This document shows, one piece after another, positions 1-8,352 of a stretch of 64,000 nt of DNA (positions are counted from its first letter, which is position 1; every line of letters starts with the position of its first letter). Source of the stretch: Burkholderiales bacterium. GTDB lineage: Bacteria; Pseudomonadota; Gammaproteobacteria; Burkholderiales; Casimicrobiaceae. Location of the stretch: positions 124,001-188,000 of the forward strand of contig JADZDD010000035.1 in assembly GCA_020851235.1 (NCBI GenBank), read 5' to 3'. The notes below the pieces were generated by a model. It did not search any database. It was not told where the DNA came from and worked only from the letters and a program-made list of their open reading frames with translations. A program made the translations under genes and the position numbers.

Positions 1-1014
1 CACCTGCACTTTCGGGATGGATCCGTCCTCGCCGACGTCGTCCCGCCGACCGCACGCGTCTTTGCGCGAGCGCTCGTGATGCCGAACCTGCGCCCGCCGG
101 TGACGACCGTCGCCGCGGCGGCGGCGTACCGCGATCGCATCGTCGCAGCGGTGCCGCCCGGTGTGGATTTCGAGCCGCTCATGACGCTCTACCTCACCGA
201 CAACACCCCACCCGCCGAAATCGTCGCGGCAAAGGCATCGGGCTTCGTCCACGCGGTGAAGTACTACCCGGCGGGAGCGACGACCCACTCGGACTCGGGC
301 GTCACCGCGCTGTCGCGCGTCTATCCGGTGCTGGCCGCGATGGAGAAGCACGGCGTGGTCCTGTGCGTGCACGGCGAGGTGACCGATCCCGCCGTCGACA
401 CCTTCGATCGCGAGCGCGTCTTCGTCGAGACGCTCCTCGCGCAACTCGTGCGCGATTTCCCGGGGCTGCGCGTCGTGCTCGAGCATCTCACCACGAAGGA
501 AGCCGTCGATTTCGTGCGCGCCGCGGCGGGCAATGTCGCCGGCACGCTCACGCCGCAGCACCTGCTGTGGTCGCGCAACGCGCTCTTCACGGGGGGCTTG
601 CGCCCGCACCTCTATTGCCTGCCGATCCTCAAGCGCGAGACGCACCGCCAGGCGCTCGTCGCGGCCGCGACGTCAGGTGATCCGCGCTTCTTTCTCGGCA
701 CCGACTCCGCGCCGCACGCGCGGCACACCAAGGAAGCCGCCTGCTGCGGTGCCGGCTGCTATTCGGCGCCGCTCGCGCTGCCGCTGTATGCGGAAGTCTT
801 CGACACTGCCGGCGCGCTCGATGCTCTGCCGGATTTCGCGAGCCGCTTCGGCGCGCGCTTCTACGGGTTGCCGGTGGCGCACGAGACGGTGACGCTCATC
901 CGTGCGCCGTGGACCGTCCCCGCCGCGCAGTCGTTCGGCGACGACACGATCGTCCCGCTGCGCGCCGGAGAGACGCTTGCGTGGCAAGTGGAAGAACCGA
1001 AGCGCAGCCGATAA
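1..1014 (+). CDS. pyrC: Dihydroorotase, class II (5'-truncated by window edge)
   Basis: PyrC catalyses reversible cyclisation of N-carbamoyl-L-aspartate to dihydroorotate in cytoplasmic pyrimidine synthesis. The reading frame is open from base 1, so the true start lies upstream; only about a dozen N-terminal residues seem missing against the usual ~345. The first codons give the metal-binding H-x-H-x-R-D-G motif. Next come the MPNL-x-PPV block, a Lys in VKYYPAG (the carboxylated lysine position), metal histidines in CVHGE and LEHLTT, and GTDSAPH carrying the catalytic Asp. Internal GTG/ATG codons at 76 and 79 are not starts because the H-x-H motif lies before them. The last codons overlap the 3' end of rnpB on the other strand. 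Confidence 0.93.
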   Translation, partial: HLHFRDGSVLADVVPPTARVFARALVMPNLRPPVTTVAAAAAYRDRIVAAVPPGVDFEPLMTLYLTDNTPPAEIVAAKASGFVHAVKYYPAGATTHSDSGVTALSRVYPVLAAMEKHGVVLCVHGEVTDPAVDTFDRERVFVETLLAQLVRDFPGLRVVLEHLTTKEAVDFVRAAAGNVAGTLTPQHLLWSRNALFTGGLRPHLYCLPILKRETHRQALVAAATSGDPRFFLGTDSAPHARHTKEAACCGAGCYSAPLALPLYAEVFDTAGALDALPDFASRFGARFYGLPVAHETVTLIRAPWTVPAAQSFGDDTIVPLRAGETLAWQVEEPKRSR

Positions 1015-1339
1015 GCCGGGTTCTGTTACGGCGCATCGTCCCCGATGCGCTATGGCCGTCATTCCTCTGGGCGCCGCGTCACCGCGACGCTCGTGCCACC
1101 TACCCGCGGACTCGGCGAGCAGCGTCAATGTCCGCCTGCTTGGTGTTGCTCCGGATGGAGGTTGCCGCGTTTCACCCGCACGCCTCGCGGCGCGCGACTC
1201 GTCTCTGTGGCCCTGTTCCTCGCCTTGGGCCGTCGCAAGCGACGGCTTATAGCGGCGGGGCGTTACCCCGCATCCCGCTCTGCGGAGCCCGGACTTTCCT
1301 CTGCCCGCTTTCGCGGACAGCGACGGTCTGGCTGGCTTC
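999..1339 (-). ncRNA. rnpB: RNase P RNA (type A)
   Basis: Catalytic RNA of RNase P, which trims the 5' leaders of precursor tRNAs. On the minus strand the gene begins GAAGCCAGCCAGAC and contains the diagnostic block GAGGAAAGTCCGGGCTCC, then GGGTGAAACGCGGCAACCTCC, then AGAGGAATGACGGCC, and ends ACAGAACCCGGCTTATCGG. The 5' GAAGC pairs with the terminal GCTTC to form helix P1, which fixes both ends to within a few bases (about 341 nt). The 3' strand of P1 lies inside the last codons of pyrC. A -10 box is just upstream at 1349-1354. Confidence 0.94.
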
Positions 1340-1348
1340 GGAAGTGCG

Positions 1349-1354
1349 ATTCTA
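1349..1354 (-). promoter_or_regulatory. -10 box of rnpB
   Basis: TAGAAT followed by C on the minus strand, ending 9 nt before the P1 5' base of rnpB, so the predicted start point falls within about 3 nt of the structural RNA 5' end. No good -35 is visible at 16-18 nt spacing. The box lies in the ~40 bp between the acyl-CoA synthetase stop codon and rnpB. Confidence 0.6.
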
Positions 1355-1380
1355 CCCGTATGGGGGTCCCGCCGCCGACG

Positions 1381-2958
1381 TCAAGACGCCGGCGGCTTCG
1401 TGCGCACCGTTTCGCGCAGCACCGTCTTCAGGACCTTCCCCGTGTCGTTCTTCGGCAGCGCAGCGACGAACACGTACGCCTTCGGCCGCTTGAAGCGCGC
1501 GATGTGCGCAAGGCACAGCGCATCGAGCGCGGCTTCGATGCGCTGCGCCTGCGCGCCCGTCGGTTGCGGTCCGCGCGCAACGACGCAGGCGACGACCTCC
1601 TCGCCCCACTCCGGATGCGGACGGCCGACGACGGCCACCTCGGCGACGTCGGCGGAACGCTGCAGGACTTCCTCGATCTCGCGCGGGTAGATGTTCGAGC
1701 CACCGCTGATGATGAGGTCCTTCGAACGGTCCTTGAGCGTCAGGAAGCCATCGCCGGCCATGCTGCCGAGGTCTCCCGTGTGCAACCAGCCGTTGGCGAG
1801 CGCCCGCGCGCTGGCGTCGGGATTGCGCCAGTAGCCGCGCATCACGGTGGCGCCGCGCACGAGGATCTCGCCAACCTCCCCCGCCGGCAATGCGCGATCG
1901 TCGGCACCGGCGACGATCACGTCGATTCCCGTCTGCGCGCAACCGACGGAAGCGAGGCGAGCCTCGTCGCCGTCGGCCATCGCCGCGGCGACGAGCGCGC
2001 GATCCATCGCCGTGATCGTCATCGGCGACTCGCCCTGGCCGTAGATCTGCGCGAGGCGCGGCCCGAGCTGGGCGAAAGCCGCCCGGCAGTCCGCGACGTA
2101 CATCGGCCCACCGCCGTACACGATGCCCTTGAGGCGCGCCACGAGATCGTCGTGGGCGAGGGTCGCCGCGGCGACGAGCCGCTTCAGCATCGTCGGCGCG
2201 GCAAAGAAGAGCGCCTGGTCGTGCGCCCGCACGAGGGTCGCGATCTCCGCCGGGTCGAAGCCACCCGACTCCGGGACCACGCTCAACGCGCCACGCGCGA
2301 CGTGCGGGACGAGGTACAGGCCCGAGCCGTGCGACAGGGGCGCCGGGTGCAGGAGTGCTTCCCCCGGCGCGATCCCCGCGACGTCGGACAGGAAGCACTG
2401 GCCCATGGCGAAGAGGTTGCCGTGCGTGATCTCGACACCCTTCGGCCGCCCGGTGGTGCCGCTCGTGTAGAAAAGCCACGCCGGCGTGTCGAGCGACACC
2501 GCGGCCACCGCCACCGGCATCCCCGCGGCTGCGAACGCCTCGTGTTCGGGGCCATCGAGCACGACCACACGCTCGACGCCCGTCGCGGCCGGCAGCGCCG
2601 CGGCCCACGCCGCGTCGGCGAAGACCCAGCGTGCACCACTGTCGCCCAGCACGTAGGCAAGCTCGTTGGGGTGAAGCTTCGCGTTGACGGGCACGGCAAT
2701 GAGTCCGGCGATCCAGCAGGCAAAGAGCGTCTCGATGTAGCCGGCGCCGTTGCGGCCGACCAGGACGACGCGGTCACCCGGGTGCAGGCCGCCGTCGAGC
2801 ATGCGCGCCGCGAGCGCGTGCGACCGTGCCGCCAGCGTCGCGTAGTCATGGCGGATGCGCGTGCCAACGGCGACGGCCGGCAGGCGCGGCCAGCGCTGCG
2901 CCGTGCGCACGAGGAGCGTGGCGACGTTGGCCACCGGTGACGGTGCACGCTGCGTCAT
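1381..2958 (-). CDS. Acyl-CoA synthetase / AMP-dependent ligase
   Basis: ATP-dependent acyl-adenylate/acyl-CoA forming enzyme, 525 aa, cytoplasmic. It has the adenylate-forming P-loop YTSGTTGRPKG, the YGQGES adenine-binding segment, GWLHTGDLG, the hinge region KDLIISGGSNIYPREIEE and a C-terminal catalytic Lys in NDTGK. The start ATG at 2958 overlaps the upstream oxidoreductase stop as ATGA, so translation is probably coupled; an in-frame upstream extension would run into the neighbour. The operon with fabI and the flavoprotein suggests a lipid or aromatic/fatty acid role. The chain-length preference cannot be read from the sequence. Confidence 0.88.
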   Translation of the reverse strand: MTQRAPSPVANVATLLVRTAQRWPRLPAVAVGTRIRHDYATLAARSHALAARMLDGGLHPGDRVVLVGRNGAGYIETLFACWIAGLIAVPVNAKLHPNELAYVLGDSGARWVFADAAWAAALPAATGVERVVVLDGPEHEAFAAAGMPVAVAAVSLDTPAWLFYTSGTTGRPKGVEITHGNLFAMGQCFLSDVAGIAPGEALLHPAPLSHGSGLYLVPHVARGALSVVPESGGFDPAEIATLVRAHDQALFFAAPTMLKRLVAAATLAHDDLVARLKGIVYGGGPMYVADCRAAFAQLGPRLAQIYGQGESPMTITAMDRALVAAAMADGDEARLASVGCAQTGIDVIVAGADDRALPAGEVGEILVRGATVMRGYWRNPDASARALANGWLHTGDLGSMAGDGFLTLKDRSKDLIISGGSNIYPREIEEVLQRSADVAEVAVVGRPHPEWGEEVVACVVARGPQPTGAQAQRIEAALDALCLAHIARFKRPKAYVFVAALPKNDTGKVLKTVLRETVRTKPPAS

Positions 2959-4604
2959 GCGCCCTTGCCCCGATGCGCCCGGCGGCGCGCATCGCGCACG
3001 ATCTCGCGTGCAGCGTTGCGGCCGGGCAAGCCGGTGACGCCACCTCCGGGATGCGCGCCCGACCCGCACAGGTACAGGCCCGCGATCGGCATCCGGTACG
3101 CCGCGTTACCGAGGATCGGCCGGGCGCTGAAGAGTTGATCGAGCGACAGTGCGCCGTGGAAGATGTCGCCGCCGACCAGGCCGAAGTCACGCTCGAGATC
3201 GAGCGGCGTCAGGATGCGGCGACCGAGCACGCTCGAGGCGAACCCCGGGGCGAAGTGATCGACGGTGGCGACCATGACATCGGCGACCTCGTCGCGGGCG
3301 TCGTCCCACGTGCGGCCCGGCTGCACCGCGCCCAGATCGGGGTGCACGTGCTGGCAAAAGAGGCTTGCCACGTGCATTCCGGGAGGGGCGAGCGAGTCGT
3401 CGACGGTCGACGCGATGAGCATCTCGACGATCGGCGCACGCGACCAGCCCGCGAGCTTCGCATCGAAGTAGGCGCGCTCCATGTACGCGAGCGACGGCGC
3501 CATGATGATGCCGCTCGCGAGGTGCGGCTGCAGGCCCGCGCCCGGGCGCACGGTGAACGCGGGCAACGCGCTCAAGGCCACGTTCATGCGCAGCGTCCCC
3601 GAGGCGCAGCGGTACGCGGCGATGCGCGCGGTAAAGTCGGCCGGCACGTGCTCGGTCGCCACGAGCCGCTCGAAGAGGAGCTTCGGATTCACGTTGGCGA
3701 CGACGCGCGCTGCCGCGATCGTCTCGCCGCCGTCGAGTTCGACACCGGTGGCGCGGCCGCCGTCGATGCGAACGCGCGCGACCGGCGCGCCCGTGCGAAT
3801 CATCACCCCACGCGCGGCGCATTCGCTCGCCATCGCCTGCGTGATCGCGCCCATCCCACCCACGGCGTGTCCCCACTGCCCAGGCTTGCCGTTGACCTCG
3901 CCGATGACGTGGTGCAAGAGCACGTAGGCCGACCCGGGCGCGTACGGACTCGCGAAGTTGCCAACCACGGCGTCGAAGCCGAATGCGGCCTTGATCGGCG
4001 CGCTGTCGAACCACCGATCGAGGAGGTCCCCGGCACTCTTGGTGAAAAGATCGAGAAGATCTCGTCGCGCCGCAAGGTCGAGCGCACGAAAGCCCTTGCT
4101 CGCCTTCAGCATCGACACGGCCCACGCCGCGTCCTGCCGCAACCCGGCACCCACGTTCGGTGGCGTGCTGCCGGCGAGCGAGCGCAAAATCGCGGCCACG
4201 CGCTCGAGCATCGCGTAGTACGCGGGAAGCGCGTCGGCGTCGCGACGCGAGAACTTCGCCACCTCGGCCTGCGTGGCCGGAAGGCCGCCGCCGACTTCGA
4301 GAAACCCGTCCGCGAACTCGCCGCCCAAGGGCAGGAAATTGGCGAGCGGCCGCTCGCGCACGACCAGACCATGCTCGGCGAGCCGGAGGTCGCGAATGAC
4401 CCCGGGGTCGAGCAGGCTCACCGTATAGCTTGCCGTCGAATTGCGAAAGCCGGGGTGAAATTCCTCGGTGACCGCCGCGCCACCGACCACCCCGCGGCGC
4501 TCGACGATGCACACGCGCATCCCCGCCGCCGCGAGATACGCCGCACAGGTGAGGCCGTTGTGGCCCGCACCGATGACCACCGCATCGTAGGTGGCGGAGG
4601 TCAC
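2955..4604 (-). CDS. FAD-dependent oxidoreductase, phytoene desaturase/PYROXD2 family
   Basis: 549-aa flavoprotein with an N-terminal Rossmann fingerprint (VVIGAGHNG) followed by VERRGVVGGAAVTEE, typical of the CrtI/PYROXD2 amine-oxidase-like superfamily, and a C-terminal FAD-binding stretch LYLCGSGAHPGGGVTGLPG. The start is GTG at 4604, directly before the Rossmann strand. Frame-compatible sequence further upstream is antisense-like shadow of fabI and was excluded. It sits 44 bp after fabI and overlaps the acyl-CoA synthetase by 4 bp. Bacterial PYROXD2-like proteins rarely have a proven substrate; carotenoid desaturation is unlikely because no crt genes are nearby. Confidence 0.85.
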   Translation of the reverse strand: MTSATYDAVVIGAGHNGLTCAAYLAAAGMRVCIVERRGVVGGAAVTEEFHPGFRNSTASYTVSLLDPGVIRDLRLAEHGLVVRERPLANFLPLGGEFADGFLEVGGGLPATQAEVAKFSRRDADALPAYYAMLERVAAILRSLAGSTPPNVGAGLRQDAAWAVSMLKASKGFRALDLAARRDLLDLFTKSAGDLLDRWFDSAPIKAAFGFDAVVGNFASPYAPGSAYVLLHHVIGEVNGKPGQWGHAVGGMGAITQAMASECAARGVMIRTGAPVARVRIDGGRATGVELDGGETIAAARVVANVNPKLLFERLVATEHVPADFTARIAAYRCASGTLRMNVALSALPAFTVRPGAGLQPHLASGIIMAPSLAYMERAYFDAKLAGWSRAPIVEMLIASTVDDSLAPPGMHVASLFCQHVHPDLGAVQPGRTWDDARDEVADVMVATVDHFAPGFASSVLGRRILTPLDLERDFGLVGGDIFHGALSLDQLFSARPILGNAAYRMPIAGLYLCGSGAHPGGGVTGLPGRNAAREIVRDARRRAHRGKGA

Positions 4605-4648
4605 GGTCGGCCCCGGCCGGCGCCCGGCGCCGGAAGCATCGACGCCTC

Positions 4649-5437
4649 CTACGCGTCGCCCAAGCCCGCGGCGACGGTGGAGAACCCCGCATCGACGTAG
4701 GTGATCTCGCCGGTGATGCCGCTCGCAAGCGGCGAGAGCAGGAAGGCGGCGACGTTGCCGACCTCGTCGATCGTCACGTTCCGGCGCAGCGGAGCATTGC
4801 GCTCGACGAAGCCGAGAATCTTCGAGAAGCCTGCGATGCCCGAGGCGGCGAGCGTCTTGATGGGTCCCGCGGAAATGCCGTTGACGCGGATCTGTTCGGG
4901 GCCCAGCGTCGCGGCGAGGTAGCGCACGTTCGCCTCGAGGCTCGCCTTGGCGAGTCCCATGACGTTGTAGCTGGTGACGGCGCGCACGGCGCCGAGGTAC
5001 GTCAGCGTCACGAGCGCCGCCGCCCGCTGCTGCATCAAGGGGCGCGCACCGCGCGCGAGCGCCGCGAGGCTGTAGCTCGAGATGTCGTGCGCGGTGGCAA
5101 ACGCCGCCCGCGACAGGCCCTCGAGAAAGTCGCCCGCGAGTGCCTCGCGCGGCGCGAAGGCGATCGCGTGCAGGAGACCGTCGAGCGCACCCCATTCGCG
5201 GCCTAGCGCGGCGAAGAGCGCGTCGATGTCGTCGTCGCGCGCGACGTCGCAGCGCAGGATGGGGACGCTGCCGAAGTCGGCTGCGAGCTTGACCACGCGC
5301 TCCTTCAAGTCGTCGTTGACGTACGTGAACGCGAGGCTCGCGCCCTCGCGCTGGCACGCCTTGGCCACGCCGTACGCGATCGATCGCTGCGAGAGCACGC
5401 CGGTGATGAGAATCCTGCGATCTGCGAGAAAGCCCAT
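4649..5437 (-). CDS. fabI: Enoyl-[acyl-carrier-protein] reductase (NADH)
   Basis: Last reductive step of each fatty acid elongation cycle, reducing trans-2-enoyl-ACP. 262 aa, the normal FabI length. It is a short-chain dehydrogenase fold of FabI type: the nucleotide-binding segment ITGVLSQRSIAYG with the long spacing typical of FabI, CDVARDDDI, and the Y-x6-K active site in SYNVMGLAKAS, followed by VNGISAGPIKTLAASGI. ATG at 5437 is preceded by AAGGATC. It is the first gene of the minus-strand operon with the flavoprotein and acyl-CoA synthetase. Confidence 0.94.
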   Translation of the reverse strand: MGFLADRRILITGVLSQRSIAYGVAKACQREGASLAFTYVNDDLKERVVKLAADFGSVPILRCDVARDDDIDALFAALGREWGALDGLLHAIAFAPREALAGDFLEGLSRAAFATAHDISSYSLAALARGARPLMQQRAAALVTLTYLGAVRAVTSYNVMGLAKASLEANVRYLAATLGPEQIRVNGISAGPIKTLAASGIAGFSKILGFVERNAPLRRNVTIDEVGNVAAFLLSPLASGITGEITYVDAGFSTVAAGLGDA

Positions 5438-5456
5438 GCCTGATCGATCCTTCGCT

Positions 5457-6002
5457 TCAGAAGAGCGCCTTGCCGTCGACGAGGACGCCGCACGCCATGC
5501 GATTGTTGGGCTGCCCGGGAAACGCCTCGCCGACAAGGTCGCCGTAATGGATCACGAACGAGCGGCCCTTGATCGACGTGGGCCCACTCGTGCTCACCCC
5601 CTTGAGGTAGACGACGTAGCCCGAGACCTGACCCTCCACGCCCGCGGTGAATCCGGGGAAGAGGTCCGCTGCGGGTTTGGCCGACCCGGGTGGCGCCCAC
5701 GCGGGTCCGGCCGAGAAGAGGTTGGGCGACGAGCAGTTGCCGCGCTCGTGCAGCGCGAGCCGATATGATCCCGGAATGAGGTTGCTCACCGCGAGCTGCA
5801 CCTGCACGCCATCGCGATAGTCGAACACCCGGACCGCGCCGGTGACCGCCGAGGAGCGACTGTGCATCTGGGCCACGAGTCCGGGATCGCGCTCCTCGTA
5901 GGCACTGAGCCCTTGCAGTCCCTGCAGGTCGCGCGACGACCCGCAGCCGGCGAGTAGCGCCGCAGCGAGGCTCGCGCCAACCAGACGCTGTCCCGGAGTC
6001 AT
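5457..6002 (-). CDS. Degenerate Cu/Zn superoxide dismutase-like lipoprotein
   Basis: 181-aa protein with a lipobox (LLAGC, Cys20), so probably a periplasm-facing lipoprotein. The rest is SodC-fold: [21 protein letters not shown], a [10 protein letters not shown] strand and a C-terminal NNRMACGVL. The disulfide cysteines (C90, C171), the active-site Arg (R168) and two histidines (H85, H152) remain. The first Cu histidine of the usual H-x-H is Ala83, the bridging-His position in SAGGH is changed to SAGPAW, and no His occurs between 86 and 151, so the zinc site is absent. SOD activity is therefore doubtful; a structural or copper-related role is possible. A GACAATC box lies 6 nt before the ATG. 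Confidence 0.82.
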   Translation of the reverse strand: MTPGQRLVGASLAAALLAGCGSSRDLQGLQGLSAYEERDPGLVAQMHSRSSAVTGAVRVFDYRDGVQVQLAVSNLIPGSYRLALHERGNCSSPNLFSAGPAWAPPGSAKPAADLFPGFTAGVEGQVSGYVVYLKGVSTSGPTSIKGRSFVIHYGDLVGEAFPGQPNNRMACGVLVDGKALF

Positions 6003-6008
6003 GCGGCG

Positions 6009-6014
6009 ATTGTC
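6009..6014 (-). promoter_or_regulatory. Possible -10 box of the SodC-like gene
   Basis: GACAAT followed by C, with 6 nt between it and the ATG at 6002 and no Shine-Dalgarno sequence. The spacing matches the other predicted leaderless starts in the window, but the box matches TATAAT at only four of six positions. Confidence 0.35.
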
Positions 6015-6050
6015 GCATTTTCGCGGCGAAGGACGCGCGCTGCGGTGCAG

Positions 6051-6056
6051 TACAAT
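6051..6056 (+). promoter_or_regulatory. Possible -10 box of hslU
   Basis: TACAAT followed by CCGC in the divergent gap between the SodC-like gene and hslU. The predicted start near 6063 would give a leader of about 50 nt. No convincing -35 is seen. Confidence 0.4.
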
Positions 6057-6113
6057 CCGCCTGCCCGCCCCGCGGGCGCGCCTTCCTCGCAATCCTCCCG
6101 CTGCCGCGCCGCC

Positions 6114-7445
6114 ATGTCCTCGCGCATGACCCCCGAAGAGATCGTCTCCGAACTCGACAAGCACATCGTCGGGCAGCAGGGTGCCAAGCGCGCGGTCGCC
6201 ATCGCGTTGCGCAATCGCTGGCGGCGACAGCAGGTTCCCGAGCCGCTGCGCCACGAGATCACCCCGAAGAACATCCTGATGATCGGGCCCACGGGGGTCG
6301 GCAAGACCGAGATCGCGCGCCGGCTCGCGCGCCTGGCCGACGCGCCGTTCGTCAAGGTCGAGGCGACCAAATTCACCGAGGTCGGCTACGTCGGGCGCGA
6401 CGTCGACACGATCGTCCGCGATCTGGTCGAAGTCGCGATCAAGGAAACGCGCGAGGCCGAGACGCGCAAGGTTCGCGATCGCGCCGCCGACAACGCCGAA
6501 GAGCGCCTGCTCGACATCCTCATTCCGCCCGCGCGCGAGGTCAACTTCTCCGACCTGAAGCCGACCGACAACGCGGCACGACAGAAATTCCGCAAGATGC
6601 TGCGCGAGGGCGCGCTCGACGACCGCGAGATCGAGGTCGAGGTCTCGCTGCTCCCGCCGCAGATGGAGATCATGGCGCCTCCGGGCATGGAGGAACTCAC
6701 GAGCCAGATCCAGGGCATGTTCCAGCAGATGGGCGGGGGGCGCAAGAAGCTGCGCAAGATGAGCGTGGCCGAGGCGATGAAGGTCCTCACCGACGAGGAG
6801 GCCGCGCGGCTCCTGAACGACGACGAGATCAAGGCGAAGGCGCTCGCCGCCGCGGAGCAGCACGGCATCGTGTTCCTCGACGAGATGGACAAGATCGCAT
6901 CGCGCTCCGATGCGCATGGCGCCGATGTCTCGCGTCAGGGCGTGCAGCGCGACCTGCTGCCGATCGTCGAGGGCACCACCGTGACGACGAAGTACGGCAT
7001 GGTGAAGACCGATCACATCCTCTTCATCGCATCCGGCGCCTTTCACCTGTCGAAGCCGTCGGACCTCATCCCCGAACTGCAGGGGCGCTTTCCGATCCGC
7101 GTCGAGCTCTCGTCGCTGTCGGTGTCCGACTTCGAGAAGATCCTCACCGCGACCGACGCCTGCCTCACCCGCCAGTACGCGGCGCTCCTCGCCACCGAGC
7201 AGGTCCATCTCGACTTTGCGCCGGACGGCATCCGCCGGCTCGCCGAGATCGCCTTCGCCGTCAACGAGAAGCAGGAGAACATCGGCGCGCGGCGCCTGTA
7301 CACGGTCATGGAACGGCTGCTCGACGACGTCTCCTTTCACGCGACGCAGCGCACGGGCGAGCATATTGCGATCGACGCCGCATTCGTCGACGCCACGCTC
7401 GCCGACATCGCCGGCGACGACAACCTCGCCAAGTACATCCTTTGA
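6114..7445 (+). CDS. hslU: ATP-dependent protease ATPase subunit HslU
   Basis: AAA+ unfoldase that feeds substrates to the HslV peptidase (ClpYQ protease). 443 aa, normal length. Conserved N-terminus [18 protein letters not shown], Walker [21 protein letters not shown] pore region, Walker [12 protein letters not shown], the sensor region, and a C-terminal KYIL tail of the type that inserts into HslV. ATG 6114 was chosen; ATG 6126 (MTPEEI) is also possible. HslV normally precedes HslU directly, but the upstream gene here is the divergent SodC-like gene and hslV is not in the window. Confidence 0.97.
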   Translation: MSSRMTPEEIVSELDKHIVGQQGAKRAVAIALRNRWRRQQVPEPLRHEITPKNILMIGPTGVGKTEIARRLARLADAPFVKVEATKFTEVGYVGRDVDTIVRDLVEVAIKETREAETRKVRDRAADNAEERLLDILIPPAREVNFSDLKPTDNAARQKFRKMLREGALDDREIEVEVSLLPPQMEIMAPPGMEELTSQIQGMFQQMGGGRKKLRKMSVAEAMKVLTDEEAARLLNDDEIKAKALAAAEQHGIVFLDEMDKIASRSDAHGADVSRQGVQRDLLPIVEGTTVTTKYGMVKTDHILFIASGAFHLSKPSDLIPELQGRFPIRVELSSLSVSDFEKILTATDACLTRQYAALLATEQVHLDFAPDGIRRLAEIAFAVNEKQENIGARRLYTVMERLLDDVSFHATQRTGEHIAIDAAFVDATLADIAGDDNLAKYIL

Positions 7446-7476
7446 CCGCCAGGCGATCGCCGGAGCGCGGCTCGAC

Positions 7477-8352
7477 ATGATCGAGCGCATCCTCGGGATC
7501 TTCCTGCCGGTCCTCGTGGTCGTCGTCGTCGGCTACGTCTACGCGCGTCGGGTGAAGCCCGACATGACGCACGTCAACCGGCTGTCGATGACGATCCTCG
7601 CGCCGGCGCTGGTCTTCTCGGCGCTCGCGAGCAAGGAATTCGACGCTCGCGCCAACGCGCTCCTCATGGTCGGCTGCATCGGGGTCGTGCTGGGCTCGGG
7701 ACTGCTCGCCTGGCCCATCGCGCGGTTCCTCAAGATCGACTACCGCACCTTCGTGCCGTCGATGATGTTCAACAACTGCGGGAATCTGGGTCTGCCGCTC
7801 TCGGTGCTCGCCTTCGGGCAGGCCGGATTTCCGGCGATGGTCGCGCTGTTCACGATCAGCAACCTGCTCCAGTTCACGCTGGGCACGTGGCTCATGGACC
7901 ATCGTGCCCGGATGTACCACCTGCTGCGCAATCCGATGGTCGCCGCGACCATCGTCGGCTTCGCCTTTGCGCTCACGCATCCGCCGCTGCCCGAATGGAT
8001 CGAGGTGGGCATCCGCATCATGGGTGACGCGATGGTGCCGATGATGCTGCTCTCGCTCGGCGTGCGCCTCGCCGACGTGCGCTGGGCCGACTCGGGCATC
8101 GGCGTGGTCGGCGGCATCGTGCGTCCGCTGGTCGGCCTGGGCGCCGCGCTCGCGCTGATACCGCTGCTCGGGCTCGACGACATGCAGCGCGGGCTTCTCA
8201 TCCTGTTCGCCGTGCTGCCCCCTGCGGTCCTCAATTTCATGGTGGCCGAGCAGTTCCGGCAGGAGCCGGGCAAGGTCGCCTCGATCGTGCTGATCGGCAA
8301 CGTGCTCGCCGTCGTCTTCGTGCCACTGGGGCTTGCGCTTGCCATCCGCTGA
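7477..8352 (+). CDS. AEC family transporter (auxin efflux carrier-like)
   Basis: 291-aa inner-membrane protein, about ten hydrophobic segments in two halves. Family hallmarks include FVPSMMFNNCGNLGLPLS in the first half (discontinuous-helix Asn/Gly/Pro region) and ILFAVLPPAVLNFMVAEQF in the second. Bacterial AEC proteins export organic acids or related anions; the substrate is not predictable here. ATG 7477 follows hslU by 31 bp on the same strand. The 3' end overlaps the TTG start of the MFS gene by about 20 bp, so the two may be cotranscribed. Confidence 0.9.
   Translation: MIERILGIFLPVLVVVVVGYVYARRVKPDMTHVNRLSMTILAPALVFSALASKEFDARANALLMVGCIGVVLGSGLLAWPIARFLKIDYRTFVPSMMFNNCGNLGLPLSVLAFGQAGFPAMVALFTISNLLQFTLGTWLMDHRARMYHLLRNPMVAATIVGFAFALTHPPLPEWIEVGIRIMGDAMVPMMLLSLGVRLADVRWADSGIGVVGGIVRPLVGLGAALALIPLLGLDDMQRGLLILFAVLPPAVLNFMVAEQFRQEPGKVASIVLIGNVLAVVFVPLGLALAIR

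Noticed and set aside
2955-4604. Carotenoid biosynthesis by the phytoene-desaturase-like protein
   Set aside because: No crtB, crtE or other carotenoid genes nearby, and the PYROXD2-like group is common without carotenoids.
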